This document shows, piece after piece, positions 11,230 through 22,800 of a stretch of 29,307 nucleotides of DNA (positions are counted from its first letter, which is position 1; every line of letters begins with the position of its first letter). A model generated the notes under the pieces. That model saw nothing but the letters and a program-made list of their open reading frames with translations, did not search any database and was not told the origin of the DNA. This DNA is from Phoronis ovalis (taxonomy: Eukaryota; Phoronida; Phoronidae). The stretch spans positions 1 through 29,307 of the forward strand of contig JAOXYB010035283.1 of the NCBI GenBank assembly GCA_028565635.1. The letters are read 5' to 3'. The position numbers were made by a program, and so were the translations under genes.

Positions 11230-14140
11230 GAACTACATAAGCTTTTGTTTTTATTTTTCCGGTGGAAAACGTATAAGCGAACTAAGGTCTCACAGAATGA
11301 CAAGACGAGATGCATTGTAATTAAAAGTTCTGTGGCAATTCGATGAAATCCAGTATTTTTAATTTAAACATTTTGTGGACCTCAAACCTGAACTTTTAAA
11401 ATATTTATTTCATTAAATCTCTGTTATAAACTTTGTTGATATTGTAATTTATAAAATAAGAATTCTAAAAACAATTGTTATTATAGTATATAGATATATT
11501 ATATATATACATGTTTGAATTTGCATTTATAACATGTGATGTACATTCTGTCTGCACATTGTAACAAACATGCATGAGTTTATTTAAAGGTGTATGCACC
11601 ATACCACGGTTAACAATGTCTAGTAACCAACAGCACAAAGAAACATGAATTACATAGTTAGGGACTATATATATTCTTGTGAAAGGTAAACAATATGGAA
11701 GGGTGGTTGCAGTATAATCTTAGTAATCGATTGTTGTAAACGTGTACATATATATAAATAGTGTATAGCATGAGGCGGTACCTGTTAAATCAGTATTATT
11801 ATTAAGCCTAATGCATTACTTTCGCCTCCGACACATTGCAACACTTTGGTGATATGCCACTTTTATTGTCATGTTGTACATTGTCTTTCGGTTTAGTGAT
11901 GTAACAGTTACATGATTGTAGAGGGAGAGAAGCTGCTGGTGAGTGCAAGTGAGTAAGGAATCTGATTCTTGTTACACACGATAGCTAGTTTTATCTTACT
12001 AATTAATGAATGTGATTTCATAAAAGAAAATTATCAACGAAAGCTGTAGTAATAGACCCGAAAAATGAAGAAACAACCATTGCCATGCCTTAATCTACTT
12101 ATAGGATGGCTCAACAGACTTAAAGTAATCTGAAGTTTCTTTCCGTCCACAATGTATTCTCAGTATTACTTGTAAATACGTTAACATTCAATCATACCAT
12201 TTTGTTTGCTTTCTATCAACTATGTACTTTAGATAATTTTTACACCTATGGTAACTAAAAAAATCCTTAACCCCCACACAAACTGATAGCTAACACATAC
12301 AACACTGATACACTGAAATGTATAACTAGTCAGCAAAAGCAGCACTTATTATAATTCTACAGTTTAGTTAACTTTAGTAATTTAAATGCCAAAAAGGATA
12401 ATAAAACTTCACATTTTGTTCCGGAGATATTTTTCAGTTTAGTTTATAATTTTTATAATGAACATTGTTGTTAAGATTCATGTACATTGTTTACAAAATT
12501 AGCAAAACTGAAAAATCTAATAATATTAACATTGCCTACGAATGTACTAAAAATGTTCTGTTTTGAAATTTAGTATTTCGCTTCAACTGTAGATTGTTAC
12601 TGTTGAGGCGATTTTCAGTTGCTCAGAAAATACACAGGGAAATTCTAGTACAAATTTTGTGATTAACATTGAATATATTAAGTGACAAAAGTAAAAAGTA
12701 TTTATATTTTTGTACTAAGTTATGGTGCAATTTTTATTATTGAAATGTATTATAAAAACTGTTTACTAAGGAATGTATTTTGTTAAAAATTGACTAGGTA
12801 TAGATGCGAATTCAAAACTAGTGTGCATCTGCATCTAAAGGATCAATTCGAAACTTTTCACTGAATATTTGTTAGTTTACCACTACCTCTAAAACAAGTA
12901 GAAATACTCTATTAATTCTTAAAGTCTATAGAGCTGAAGAAAAATCCTGATTTTAGTTATAAATATGATGCTTGTTCTGAAATAATGACAATTACTAGTA
13001 GATTATGTTCTTTATATCTGACACAATGCAAGGATGATACAAGTTGTTGTAAACTATTATGTAATATATGTAGTAAGAGCTATATGGTGATTATGTAAGT
13101 TATTAAAATTGTGAATTAATAGTAAACAAAAATAAAAGTGTTCCTGGAATACAATATGATGCCTTTGCCTTTTCATATAATAATGGTTCAACTTTTTCAG
13201 TTGACTTTTAACAGAGATCAACATAAGCATTACAGACTGATCAATGGACACAACATCTGGAGAGTAGAGACCGAAAACATTTATCCCAGTTGCACCAAAC
13301 ATATTGAAGTTTATATTACATTTTGCAATTATATGAGACTTTGTTTTCATATGTCTTTCGTCATTGATTTGTGACATTATAACTAAGAAAACAAAAAGCA
13401 TTGGAGATGACCAAGTAATTGCTAGATTCAAGGCAACTTTGCACAACAATGTAACCAACCCAATACTTTTATCTTAGAGATATATCAAGAAAGTACAGTA
13501 CAAGTCACCAAAACTGTAAAAGAAAACGGAATAACTGATACACACAAAGGAGATTACCATACATAGACCTTGTCTTGCTGTCAAATTTGGGTAAACCAAG
13601 TTTACCAGAATGTATCTAGCAATGAACTTCAAAACTGCATTATTGCAGATGTTAGCAAACCAGTCTTGCCAATGTTTTCAGTAATTTAAAGTACTTTTAA
13701 CAAAATTTACTTCACCAGGCTTTTATCCCTTTGTATGGTATCATTATTATAAGGATACAGTTTGAGGTATAAAATCTGCAGATGTACAGCTAGATGTATT
13801 TCATTGCAGTGTTTTGTACAGTTCAGAACAGAACTGTTCTTGCAGGAGTTTGAATGTGAATTGTTTTTTAAAATTTTTTTTTAAGTTATAAAAATTAGTT
13901 TCCTTTGCCAATATCTGTATGTAATGCCAGAAAATGCGACAACAAATGAACCCTTTCAAAAGTTGTTTCTCCTACAAGACATCTATTTATCACTTTGTAG
14001 TATTCCTTCAGTGACAGTCATTTTGAAAATAAGTATACAAAATACAGAAATTAATAAAATACATTTTTAATATATTCTAAAAGCATTTGATACAACAGGT
14101 GATTGACAGATTTAACAGACTCAACACACGTACAACCTAT

Positions 14141-14161
14141 GCAAGCATTACCAATGCTTGC
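14141..14161. repeat. Perfect short hairpin
   Basis: GCAAGCATT, a three-base loop ACC, then AATGCTTGC: nine perfect base pairs. It lies about 520 bp beyond the QDPR stop codon, past the candidate polyadenylation signal. Confidence 0.7.
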
Positions 14162-14539
14162 TGTTTCCTATTGCTTAGAAAAGCTTGTAATGAAATTTAT
14201 TCTGCAATTATCACTTAAATATATAGCTTTGTCCCATGATTTAGAATTTGTCTTATGTAACTTCTAGAAACATTAACAGATAAAACTAAATACGATATAG
14301 AACAATTCCATACATTGATTTACCTTCGCAGACAGGTTTATAAGGCATATCTCAATTTTATTTAGTGTCAAGTACAAATCTAATTTAAAACATCCCATAT
14401 TCTAATTGATAACAGCACTGCACTGTGTTACAAATGCCATACCTATTTCTTCAGAATGTTATTTTAATTTGTTTCATATAAAAAAGGCAAGCAATGTTAT
14501 TTTAAAAACAGTTCTAAATACATTACCATTACGGAAAAC

Positions 14540-14545
14540 TTTATT
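14540..14545 (-). terminator. Candidate polyadenylation signal for QDPR
   Basis: TTTATT on + is AATAAA on -, about 136 nt after the QDPR stop codon at 14681. No cDNA end is visible, so this is a positional inference. Confidence 0.45.
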
Positions 14546-14680
14546 TATACAAATTTAGAACAATTTGGAATAATCTATCTAAATCCCAGAAAGAGCAATT
14601 ACTGGAATGTTCACAAGACATCAGGCACAAAAAGCACAGCATCTAAACATGGACAGCACTGTAGAGGACAGCAAATTAAT

Positions 14681-17600
14681 TTAGTTAGCCACGACAAAAT
14701 CTGTTTTTCCTTCTTTTGTAATAAGTTGTATTAAGCTGCCATTCACAGGACGATTGCCTTGAGTCCAACCGTAGAACAATCTGATAAACAAATACACAAC
14801 TTTAAAAAGCTCAAACATAAAGCATCTTCCGAAATAAAGCAGTAATTTTATTTTTTGAAATTACACAATCACCATTCATTAGTGTAAAGTATTTTAAAAT
14901 TATTCTTTTTACCTCTATAACTGTATCAGCCAATTGCATTTTTAATCTTTCTGTTTCAAAATTTTCATATCACAATGCTAATATTCTTATTTTAGAACAT
15001 ATGGTACTATGCCCTTTATTTATCTATTTATGATGCAACAAATGGGGTAACATTTCATTGTAAATGGTAGTAAGTAACTTACTACACATACAATATTGCA
15101 TATGCAAACAGTATAAAGTAACAGAGTTGTGTTTCTAATTGTTCACTTTTCACTTACTCAGCCACTGTATCCAGCGGTGTCCATGTTGTATGGTCAGCAT
15201 CTGGCATAAATTTTCGATTCATAGGTGTATCTAAAGTAATGCTGGAACAGGAAAATGACTGATAATACTTATGTTAACTCTATTTGTTTGCTACAATATT
15301 GGAAACCGTTAGGTTATGAAAAATGCATCGCAGTACCAAAAATATAACAAACAGCAAAGTTCAATAATCAACTGAAATTAATTTCAGCCGCATACCTTCT
15401 GCAGAAAACCATCCGTGGATATTTAGTTCTTTCACTCAGATAAAAACGTATTTCTTTTAAAAACCTAGGAGCCATATGCATTTAAGAAAACCTAAATATT
15501 TTTTTGGCATTCCAATGAAAAAATTAAGTATTTTTCCTCATCAACTTCTAAATCCATTCCTGCATAAACAATGCTTTAAGGAAATGGTTTCTTCCATTAA
15601 GAACAATCACGCATTCTTACGGGAGGATAGCTGCCACTGTACTGTTGGATGGAAGTCCACTTTTGTCCTCAGCTAAACTTTTGACCAATTGATGAACTGC
15701 TGCTTTTGCCATACCATAACCAATCATCCCTGTAAGGAACACGACATCAAGTTCTATCCAATCAGATGCACAGAAATCCCTTTAATGTGGCTACCAATGT
15801 CTCATTAAAACATGACCTCCAAGTAACTCATCTTATCAATTCAAAATCAGTGTCCGAAAGTATTTCAAAGGAGTTATGACACTTGACAATGAAATGAACT
15901 AAAGAATGGTAACAGTTATGAAAATTTCCTACATTTCATATCGAATAGTTAAAAGTGAGTTAAAATGCAATATGCCAGCAGCTTAGACAAATATCACTTT
16001 AATGCCTTGAAATGGCTACAAAGTTTGATTGAACATAGTCAGTTCTATACTCCTAAGCCAAGTGGATATCAACTTGGCGACAGCAGTGACAATTTAGTTT
16101 ATTATGACAAACTTTTATTTTACATGGACAGATTGTTTCATGTTTAAAGAAGTAAGTGCTAACTTTATGTGGTATAAGAAATGAGTATTCAATGAAACAA
16201 ATCTTTAGTCACATTCTGCAGCCTCCACACTTACCTGGTGTGCCACTGAGTGCTGCCTGGGCACCTGTTAGTGCTAAAACTCCACTTTCCTTCATATGTT
16301 TGCTAGCGATATGACTAGCAATGGCCGATGTCCAAACACTTTGCTTCCACATCAAATCTGCATTCTTCACAAATTCTATAACAAAACTGTTGCATTTAGT
16401 AAGTACGTTGGATTTACACTTTCAAGTGTTAATTTCTTTTAATTCCAACTCAAACATAGAGAGAAATAAATAATAATAAAATACCATGAATACATGGTGC
16501 AAAATAAAGTCCCACATTAAAATTTTATTTTTCTTTAATATGAAAAGTTTTAGATAATGTATGAAAGAGATGTAAGAGTTAGATAAAAATTAAGAGAAAT
16601 AGTCATGCGTCATATTTTCTGTCAACCAATTTATTTTTGTACTAAGGCAATTTTTACAAGTTATTCCTAGTTTCCAAATGTGGTTAGGCATTGAATAATT
16701 TTCATTGTTTGTAAGATTTGTTTATTTCATGTTTTTATAATGTATTGCCAACTATAAAAATACATTGAATTTACAAAAAAAAAATACAGCACAAAAATAA
16801 AATGCCATTTTCACACGATTTTGTCTGAGTGTGCTTAAAACTATTGGAAGAAACATCTGTCAAAACAGCTACAATTTACACTGTGACAACAAAATGTGCA
16901 TCCGATATATTCCAGATATATACCATAACTTTAATTTTTTTGCTAGTTTTCTGACATTTCTGTACATGTTGTTTCTTGTCTATGGTTTGCCACTTTGACA
17001 TGAGCCACAGTAGCCATATTCCCATGTTCCAGTTATTTTTTTATTATTAACTTCTATCCTCTAGAAGAAAAACGATGATAAATTTTGTAAACAAGGCAAT
17101 GTTTTTTACAGATAAGACAAACGGAGAAGGTTAAATGTCTAGACTATATAGTAAAAATCAATATTTATTACAACAAACAAACAAAATGCTGACTATTCTT
17201 CATGAGTGTGCAAAAAAAGTAAGTTAAATCTCATCATCATCATCAGCTTGCCACTCACATTTTCGTCAATTATTAATAAAGGCTTGCCTTCAAGATACTT
17301 TGTGATACATTATACTCTCTCGCCTTACCATTAGAAGCAGCATTTCCACCTGCCCAACCACCAGCCACGCACACTATGGCATCCACCTTCTCATTACCAA
17401 GAGAGCTTTGTACCGCTTCAGATACGGCTACCTCTTGTTCATGCCAACTATCACAAGGTTTGACAATGATATTAGAAGATGCTTCTTCGTTAGGAAACAG
17501 GTCAATTGAACCAACCCACTGCAAAAGTTCAAAAACAATTTTGCTATGTTTGAAAAAAAATAGCAACCCAAATTTCTTGAAATCGCAACATAGCTCAAAG

Positions 17601-19452
17601 GTGGTGATATAACTGCTTCTGATAAATATTCAAGCTTACTGCGGATTTTACTTATTTTGCCACGAAAAAGCCTGCGCGCGAAATCTGGGAACAAGATAAA
17701 AATGGCTGACAGCCGAAAATTAACCACAAAACTGTACTTCTAAAACAAGGTCCAATAAAAAACAAAATATGTATTATTTTATGTAAGAATAGCTGGTCTA
17801 TCAACAAAAAATATGTGAAAAGGTGTATAAATTTTGCGCTGAATTTCAACTTTTTTATGTAGGAGTTAAGAAGTACTACTGTTAGAAATTAAAAATACTG
17901 CAGCTAATATACATATAGCCTAAACATTTCTTTGAACTATCACTTTAAGGTACTTATTAATAAATGATTGTGTCGTTATAAAGGATTTTGTGTGTATCAT
18001 CAAAGTCTGTCCAACTCCTTGAACGTATAAAAAATAGTTTTTTTTCCTGGTAACTAATATCAAATATAACTTAATCAAGTAGTTGTTGAGATGGGCAGTC
18101 AATGCACTATATATTTATTGATGCATGTTGGGAATTTGATCAGTCTTTAGCTTTAGACACTGATTTATTCTTTTTACACAGATCAATACATTTCCAATAA
18201 CGTATTGCTTTATTTAATACAGTTGTAGAATCATGATTTCTAAAAGTTTAATTTCCTTGTTTAAACCCATCAATCATTGCAGTCTGATAGTATAATAGTA
18301 CTATGAAATCAAAGGTAGTTTTTAAACAATAAAGGTGTATTGATTTTCCATGCACTATAGAAAGATCAGTAATACTCTTCAGTAGACCTATAGCATTTAT
18401 GCTACATCACTCCACTAGTGCACTTAACTTCAGGAACTCTAAATTTAAAAACACCTGATACTGTATCAGGTTTTTAAAATTTAAATTGCATTAAATGAGA
18501 TTATTATTGACACTCCGAGCTGACAAAAACTGCCACAACATGTGGTATATAATATACTAAACGTTTCGATTGATTCGTAAGTCAAATGACAGAAAAAAAT
18601 CACTTAAGCTCTTTTAGCGACTGCGACAACATACAGCATTACTTTAAACATATGCATCCAAATAAGTGCTAAATCATGTGGCTGCAATCACCTGCAACCT
18701 AGTCCTTGTTCATGATGTTCTGCACTAGCTCTGGATAATCTGACTTGTGAGCTGTGTGAACAGTCATGGAATCTTACATAGATAATTACAGTGAAAATGC
18801 TCAAATTTGTAATTTCTACAGAGTGATTCATATATCACGGTCCAGATACTCTCTGAATATCCAACTTCAACTCCCACTACTTCTATGGCCATTTGCAACT
18901 CCCTGTGCTGGCACTCAGAGAACTTGGTTGGTGTATGAGGCCCAGGGTAAAACATGTTTACTGCATGGTAAAAACTGCATTCAGAAGTTTCAAATGGTGA
19001 TGGAAGTATTCAAGTTGATGTTGGATAATGTCTGTTTAATGAGAGGAAATCTGGACAGTAATGTATGAACTCATTCAGTAGGAATGACATAAATTTCGAA
19101 GTTTGGGCACTTTCACTGTAATTGGCTATGTAAGATTCCATGACTGTTCGTACAACTCAAAAGTCAGACTATCAAGAGCTCCAGTGCAGAAGTAGTCAGA
19201 ACATCAATCATCATGAACCAGGAGTAGTCAGGACTACCCGCATTGTCAGAAGTGATTTAAACCGCCTGCAACCCGGCGCGAATACAAATTATTGTAAATT
19301 TTAAGACGAATTTCTACATGATATAAATCCTTGTATATCTTTGTATTTAAGTAGTCACTTACCCAATTTTTAGCTTTAAAAAAAGCTACACAAGCAGAGC
19401 CCAAAGCTCCTTTACCTCCGTAAACTAGCACACGTGAAACAGTTGATGCCAT
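14681..19452 (-). CDS. QDPR: Dihydropteridine reductase, complete, 6 exons
   Basis: NADH-dependent short-chain reductase that regenerates tetrahydrobiopterin from quinonoid dihydrobiopterin in the cytosol, supporting the aromatic amino acid hydroxylases. Exons, in gene order: 19452-19363, 17518-17329, 16375-16235, 15729-15621, 15241-15158, 14780-14681; phases 0, 1, 1, 2, 2 agree, giving 237 residues (the human protein is 244). Visible features: Rossmann loop YGGKGALG at about residues 11-18; Asp36 after the second strand; NEEAS; EKVDA and [11 protein letters not shown] for the central strand; [11 protein letters not shown] helix; catalytic Tyr145-x3-Lys149 in [21 protein letters not shown]-terminal [11 protein letters not shown]. 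The ATG at 19452 is directly followed by the nucleotide-binding strand. Intron 1 (17519-19362) is the largest and holds two inverted-repeat structures. Confidence 0.97.
18441..18482. repeat. Near-perfect 42-bp palindrome in QDPR intron 1
   Basis: The left arm AAATTTAAAAACACCTGATA and the right arm TATCAGGTTTTTAAAATTT meet with almost no loop (CTG at 18461-18463). The ten central bases of each arm pair perfectly; there is one small offset in the A/T-rich outer part. Confidence 0.85.
18700..19235. mobile_element. Fold-back element / long imperfect inverted repeat in QDPR intron 1
   Basis: The two halves are imperfect reverse complements over about 260 bp each. The best block is CAGTCATGGAATCTTACATA at 18761-18780, which pairs perfectly with 19127-19146. 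Pairing continues outwards (TGACTTGTGAGCTGTGTGAAC against GTTCGTACAACTCAAAAGTCA) and inwards (GTCCAGAT near 18840 against ATCTGGAC near 19050, and CCATTTGCAAC against its partner near 18990). The centre lies around 18965, in GTTTACTGCATGGTAAA. It carries no plausible transposase; open frames of 63 and 100 codons on opposite strands are by-products. A non-autonomous fold-back or MITE-type transposon is the likeliest origin. The ends are uncertain by about 20 bp. Confidence 0.75.
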
Positions 19453-19833
19453 TGTTGATTTCCAAAATGACCACTATAAGCGTTGAGGTTGCTTAATTTG
19501 AGTATGATTGAAACTAAAGGATAAACCTATCTTCTCTACAGTTGACTACAAAATGAAGAAAGAATAAACTTTTTAAGCAAATAACGTTACTTTGATTAAA
19601 ATGTAAATTTATGTTTCACTCTAAAAATCCCGTTAGTTCGAGATTACAAACGTTACTTCCCATGTCGGTCATCTTCCTTTCGGTTTGTGGAATGTGAATT
19701 TTGAGGAAAACTGTCAGATTTATGGTTATATTATTATATTTTTGATAAAAGTACGACCTGATGATCGTTTCAAAGTATAAAGAGCATAGAAGGATTCAAG
19801 TATTTTGCCAAAAGGCCTTTGTTTTGGCCTAGG
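19453..19833. promoter_or_regulatory. Shared head-to-head promoter region of QDPR and KCMF1
   Basis: The start codons of QDPR (-) and KCMF1 (+) are 381 bp apart, so both 5' UTRs and core promoters should lie here. ETS-type cores (CTTCC) occur near 19655 and 19672, and ATCTTCC near 19670 could suit a YY1/ETS-type site. These motifs are short and common. A hairpin-prone stretch (GCCAAAA at 19807-19813, TTTTGGC at 19822-19828) ends six bases before the KCMF1 start codon. Confidence 0.6.
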
Positions 19834-22800
19834 ATGTCTCGTCATGAAGGTTGGTAATATATGAAAATAAAAATTGTCTTCGACTTTCGAGTTTTCCGAA
19901 TCTTTGATTAGGTCATTTCTGAAATAGCTCTTGTATTTTTTTAAACATGTTTATCTTGCTGTAATTCGTTTAACTGATCTAACATCTAATATTGTATTCT
20001 AAGATTTTGAAATTGTACTCACTGTGATGAATCGAAAAGCAACTGTGTGTAATTTTGCTAAATCACATATTAACAACTTCCTTTCGCATTTCAGATCTAT
20101 ATCTTCAAGTTCCCAGTGACCATTTCACTATATACCACATAGCTGTACATTATAAGTGTTTAATCTGCTTTCTGAGTCTTTGCAGAACAGAATCTTGCAG
20201 TATAAGCTTTTGTATGGCAGATTAAGATATTACATGTTATAATAAAGTTGACATAATACTCTGACAAAAGAATAATTAAATATAACATATGCGTTCGGCT
20301 GATTGTTTTTAAAGATGCTAATAAAATATAGCAGTTTTACTTTTCTTCCTTGGTCACTATCCAATATTGTCAATGAATGAAAACACTGTTTACTATTCCA
20401 AATACATAACACAATGCAAACAAAAAAGCTCATATTTCAATTATATATGAAAATTAATGTAACTTTTAAAATAATATTTCTTGCATGTATTGTAGGTGTT
20501 CGGTGTGACTCTTGTTCAAAAGGAGACTTCCGAGGGAGAAGATATAAATGCTTAATATGTTATGATTATGATTTATGTTCACAATGTTATGAAAATGGTG
20601 CAACTACTAAAATGCACACTACAGATCACCCAATGCAATGTATTATAACAAGAAGTGATTTTGGTAAGAGCATGCTATATTTTAAATACTTGTTTACATC
20701 ACAAAAACATAATACCATAAAATCTCTTTGTTATTACTATGTTGTTTGTACGGAACATTGTCGTATTCTATGAGAATGCTCTGCAAACTTTCTTTGTTAT
20801 AAAAGTAAGAAAAGGAAAAAGATTAGTAAAAAGCAGCAAACAGTGAATTTGAAATAGCCTAAAATGGATACCGAACTTGTCGCAAATTTTCCCACTTGAA
20901 GAGAAACACTGAACTTTTATTTTAGTAATTCATAAAAACAGCTTTGATTGGCAATGCAGTAAAATTGAGTTTGTCTTGTTAATTGGCTGCCCATTTAAGA
21001 TTATGTGTGATTCTTGACCGACATGATATAAGATACTAGTATTTATTATGAGTGGTGACAACTGGAAACTAACATTTATTGACTGGTTGATTTGTTGCAT
21101 TTCCAGATATATACTACGGTGGGGAAGCCTTAGCAGTTGAACAACCACAGGCTTTTAGCTGTCCATTCTGTTCAAAGATGGGTTTTAGTGAAGCTACGTT
21201 ACAAGAACATGTCACAACAGAACATGCTGACTCATCTACTGAAGTGGTAAGTCAAGTACTCTTTTGATGTGATTCATTTTAACAGCAGCTGTTGTTACAG
21301 TTGGTTATCCAAGAATTAATTCTTTTTGTTGAGCAATAGAATCTTGACATGAGGGTCATTGCAATGTCCTCTCAATCCCTTTAGCAAATAGGCTGCTGGA
21401 AATGTTTTAATAGTTAGCCTCATTGGCCATCATGTGCTTGATGGGATACTGTTCACGTTGTTTCTATTTAGAGCTATTCTATTAAAATTACTAACAGGGC
21501 GATGTGAAATTTTTTGTTTCCCCCCCCCAACATAATAAGTTGTAATGTAGCAGCTGTTAATTGATTGCTTTTAATGTCCAGGTTTGCCCAATATGTGCTT
21601 CGTTACCCGGTGGTGAACCAAACTATGTTACAGATGATTTTGCAGCTCATTTAACACTGGAACATAGGGCACCAAGAGATTTTATATCCTTTGTTTACGG
21701 TCTATAAATAATAGTGAAATAGTCTTGAGCAGGTAAAATAGGTTGTCACATTTTCTAACACATTATCAATATTAAAATTGAACATATAGACACGTGGAGT
21801 GGTAGAAATTATAAGATACCTAACTGTACAAAATTTCTGGTTTTCTATCTTCTGGCACATAATGTCTTCAGCTTTCAAACTTGGTTGTTATAGTTAGGTG
21901 AGTCCCAGAAGGTCTAAAATACATGTGCTGCATGTAAACAATTTATTATTTGGAAATATAACATTACTGATAGCTTTAAAACAAGTTTCCCTTAACTTTT
22001 CTTACGATGATCCTGCGGCTGGCAGTATACGTCATGTTCGTAGAATTCCTCATCCTGCAAGAGGTGTAGGCAGTCAAAGAGCCCGTCGCAATATGCATTT
22101 TCCTACTGGTGGACTGTCCTCAGGAGCAAGGGAAACAATGGATCCTATAGCAGGTAAAATTAGGGATGTAGAACAGCATTGAGTGTTAGGAAATGAGGAT
22201 TTGTAGACTACATTATTTTTTTGCGTGAACAGCAAAGAGAAAAAAATAAAGCCGATCTGTCTATGAAGCTAGATAAACCATCCAACTTTTCTTCACTTAC
22301 AAACTGTGAAACTCAGGAAAGATGCAAAGAACTTTTGACTTCCATTGCGCACATATATTTTGTTATGCGTTCAGAGGAAAATCATTGTTTCTGATTAAAA
22401 ACCCCACAAAAATGGGAATTTTCTGTCATTTTCAGAATTGCTCTCGCAATTATCGAGTGTAAGACATCGTGCAGCAGCTGCGCAAAGTGTTTCATCACAA
22501 TTACAACAGCTAGAAATGCAGTTACAGTCCACAAGGTATAGTATATACATCCTCTTGCATATTATACTTTTATCACCCTCGTTTCAGAATTATTGTCGCA
22601 GTTATCGGGTGTACGTCGAGCCGTTATCTCTGGCACACCACAGCAGTTGCATCAGCTCCAAATGCAACTGGAGGCTGAGCGAGACCAGGCTCGAACGTTA
22701 AGGTAAAACAGTTTATTGTTCTTCTGCCTTGGCTTATGTTTTATGGGAAGTGTATGAGATAAAATTAAAGGTATCCAGGGCTGTATAATTCTTTCCACGA

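Larger units (their letters stand above)
11230..14680. other. Convergent spacer / 3' UTRs between P450 and QDPR
   Basis: No gene is recognised. The left part probably holds the P450 3' UTR and the right part the QDPR 3' UTR. An open frame of 133 codons on - (13057-13458) overlaps another on + and resembles nothing I know. A 9-bp perfect hairpin lies at 14141-14161. Confidence 0.6.

Noticed and set aside
13057-13458. 133-codon open frame on the - strand between P450 and QDPR
   Set aside because: No family resemblance, another frame is open on the opposite strand, and it lies in the likely 3' UTR/spacer. AT-rich spacer can hold such frames by chance.
17428-17727. 99-codon open frame on the - strand overlapping QDPR exon 2
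   Set aside because: It is a shadow of the real exon in another frame; the QDPR frame matches the family.
18764-19068. Open frames of 63 (-) and 100 (+) codons in QDPR intron 1
   Set aside because: They lie inside the fold-back element; opposite-strand openness follows from the inverted repeat and there is no transposase similarity.
21684-21720. GT donors just after the KCMF1 HRAPRD motif (GTTTAC, GTCTAT) as a normal GT-AG intron
   Set aside because: They add unconserved residues and no AG acceptor gives the conserved DDPAAGSIRHVRR join; the AT-AC intron explains everything.
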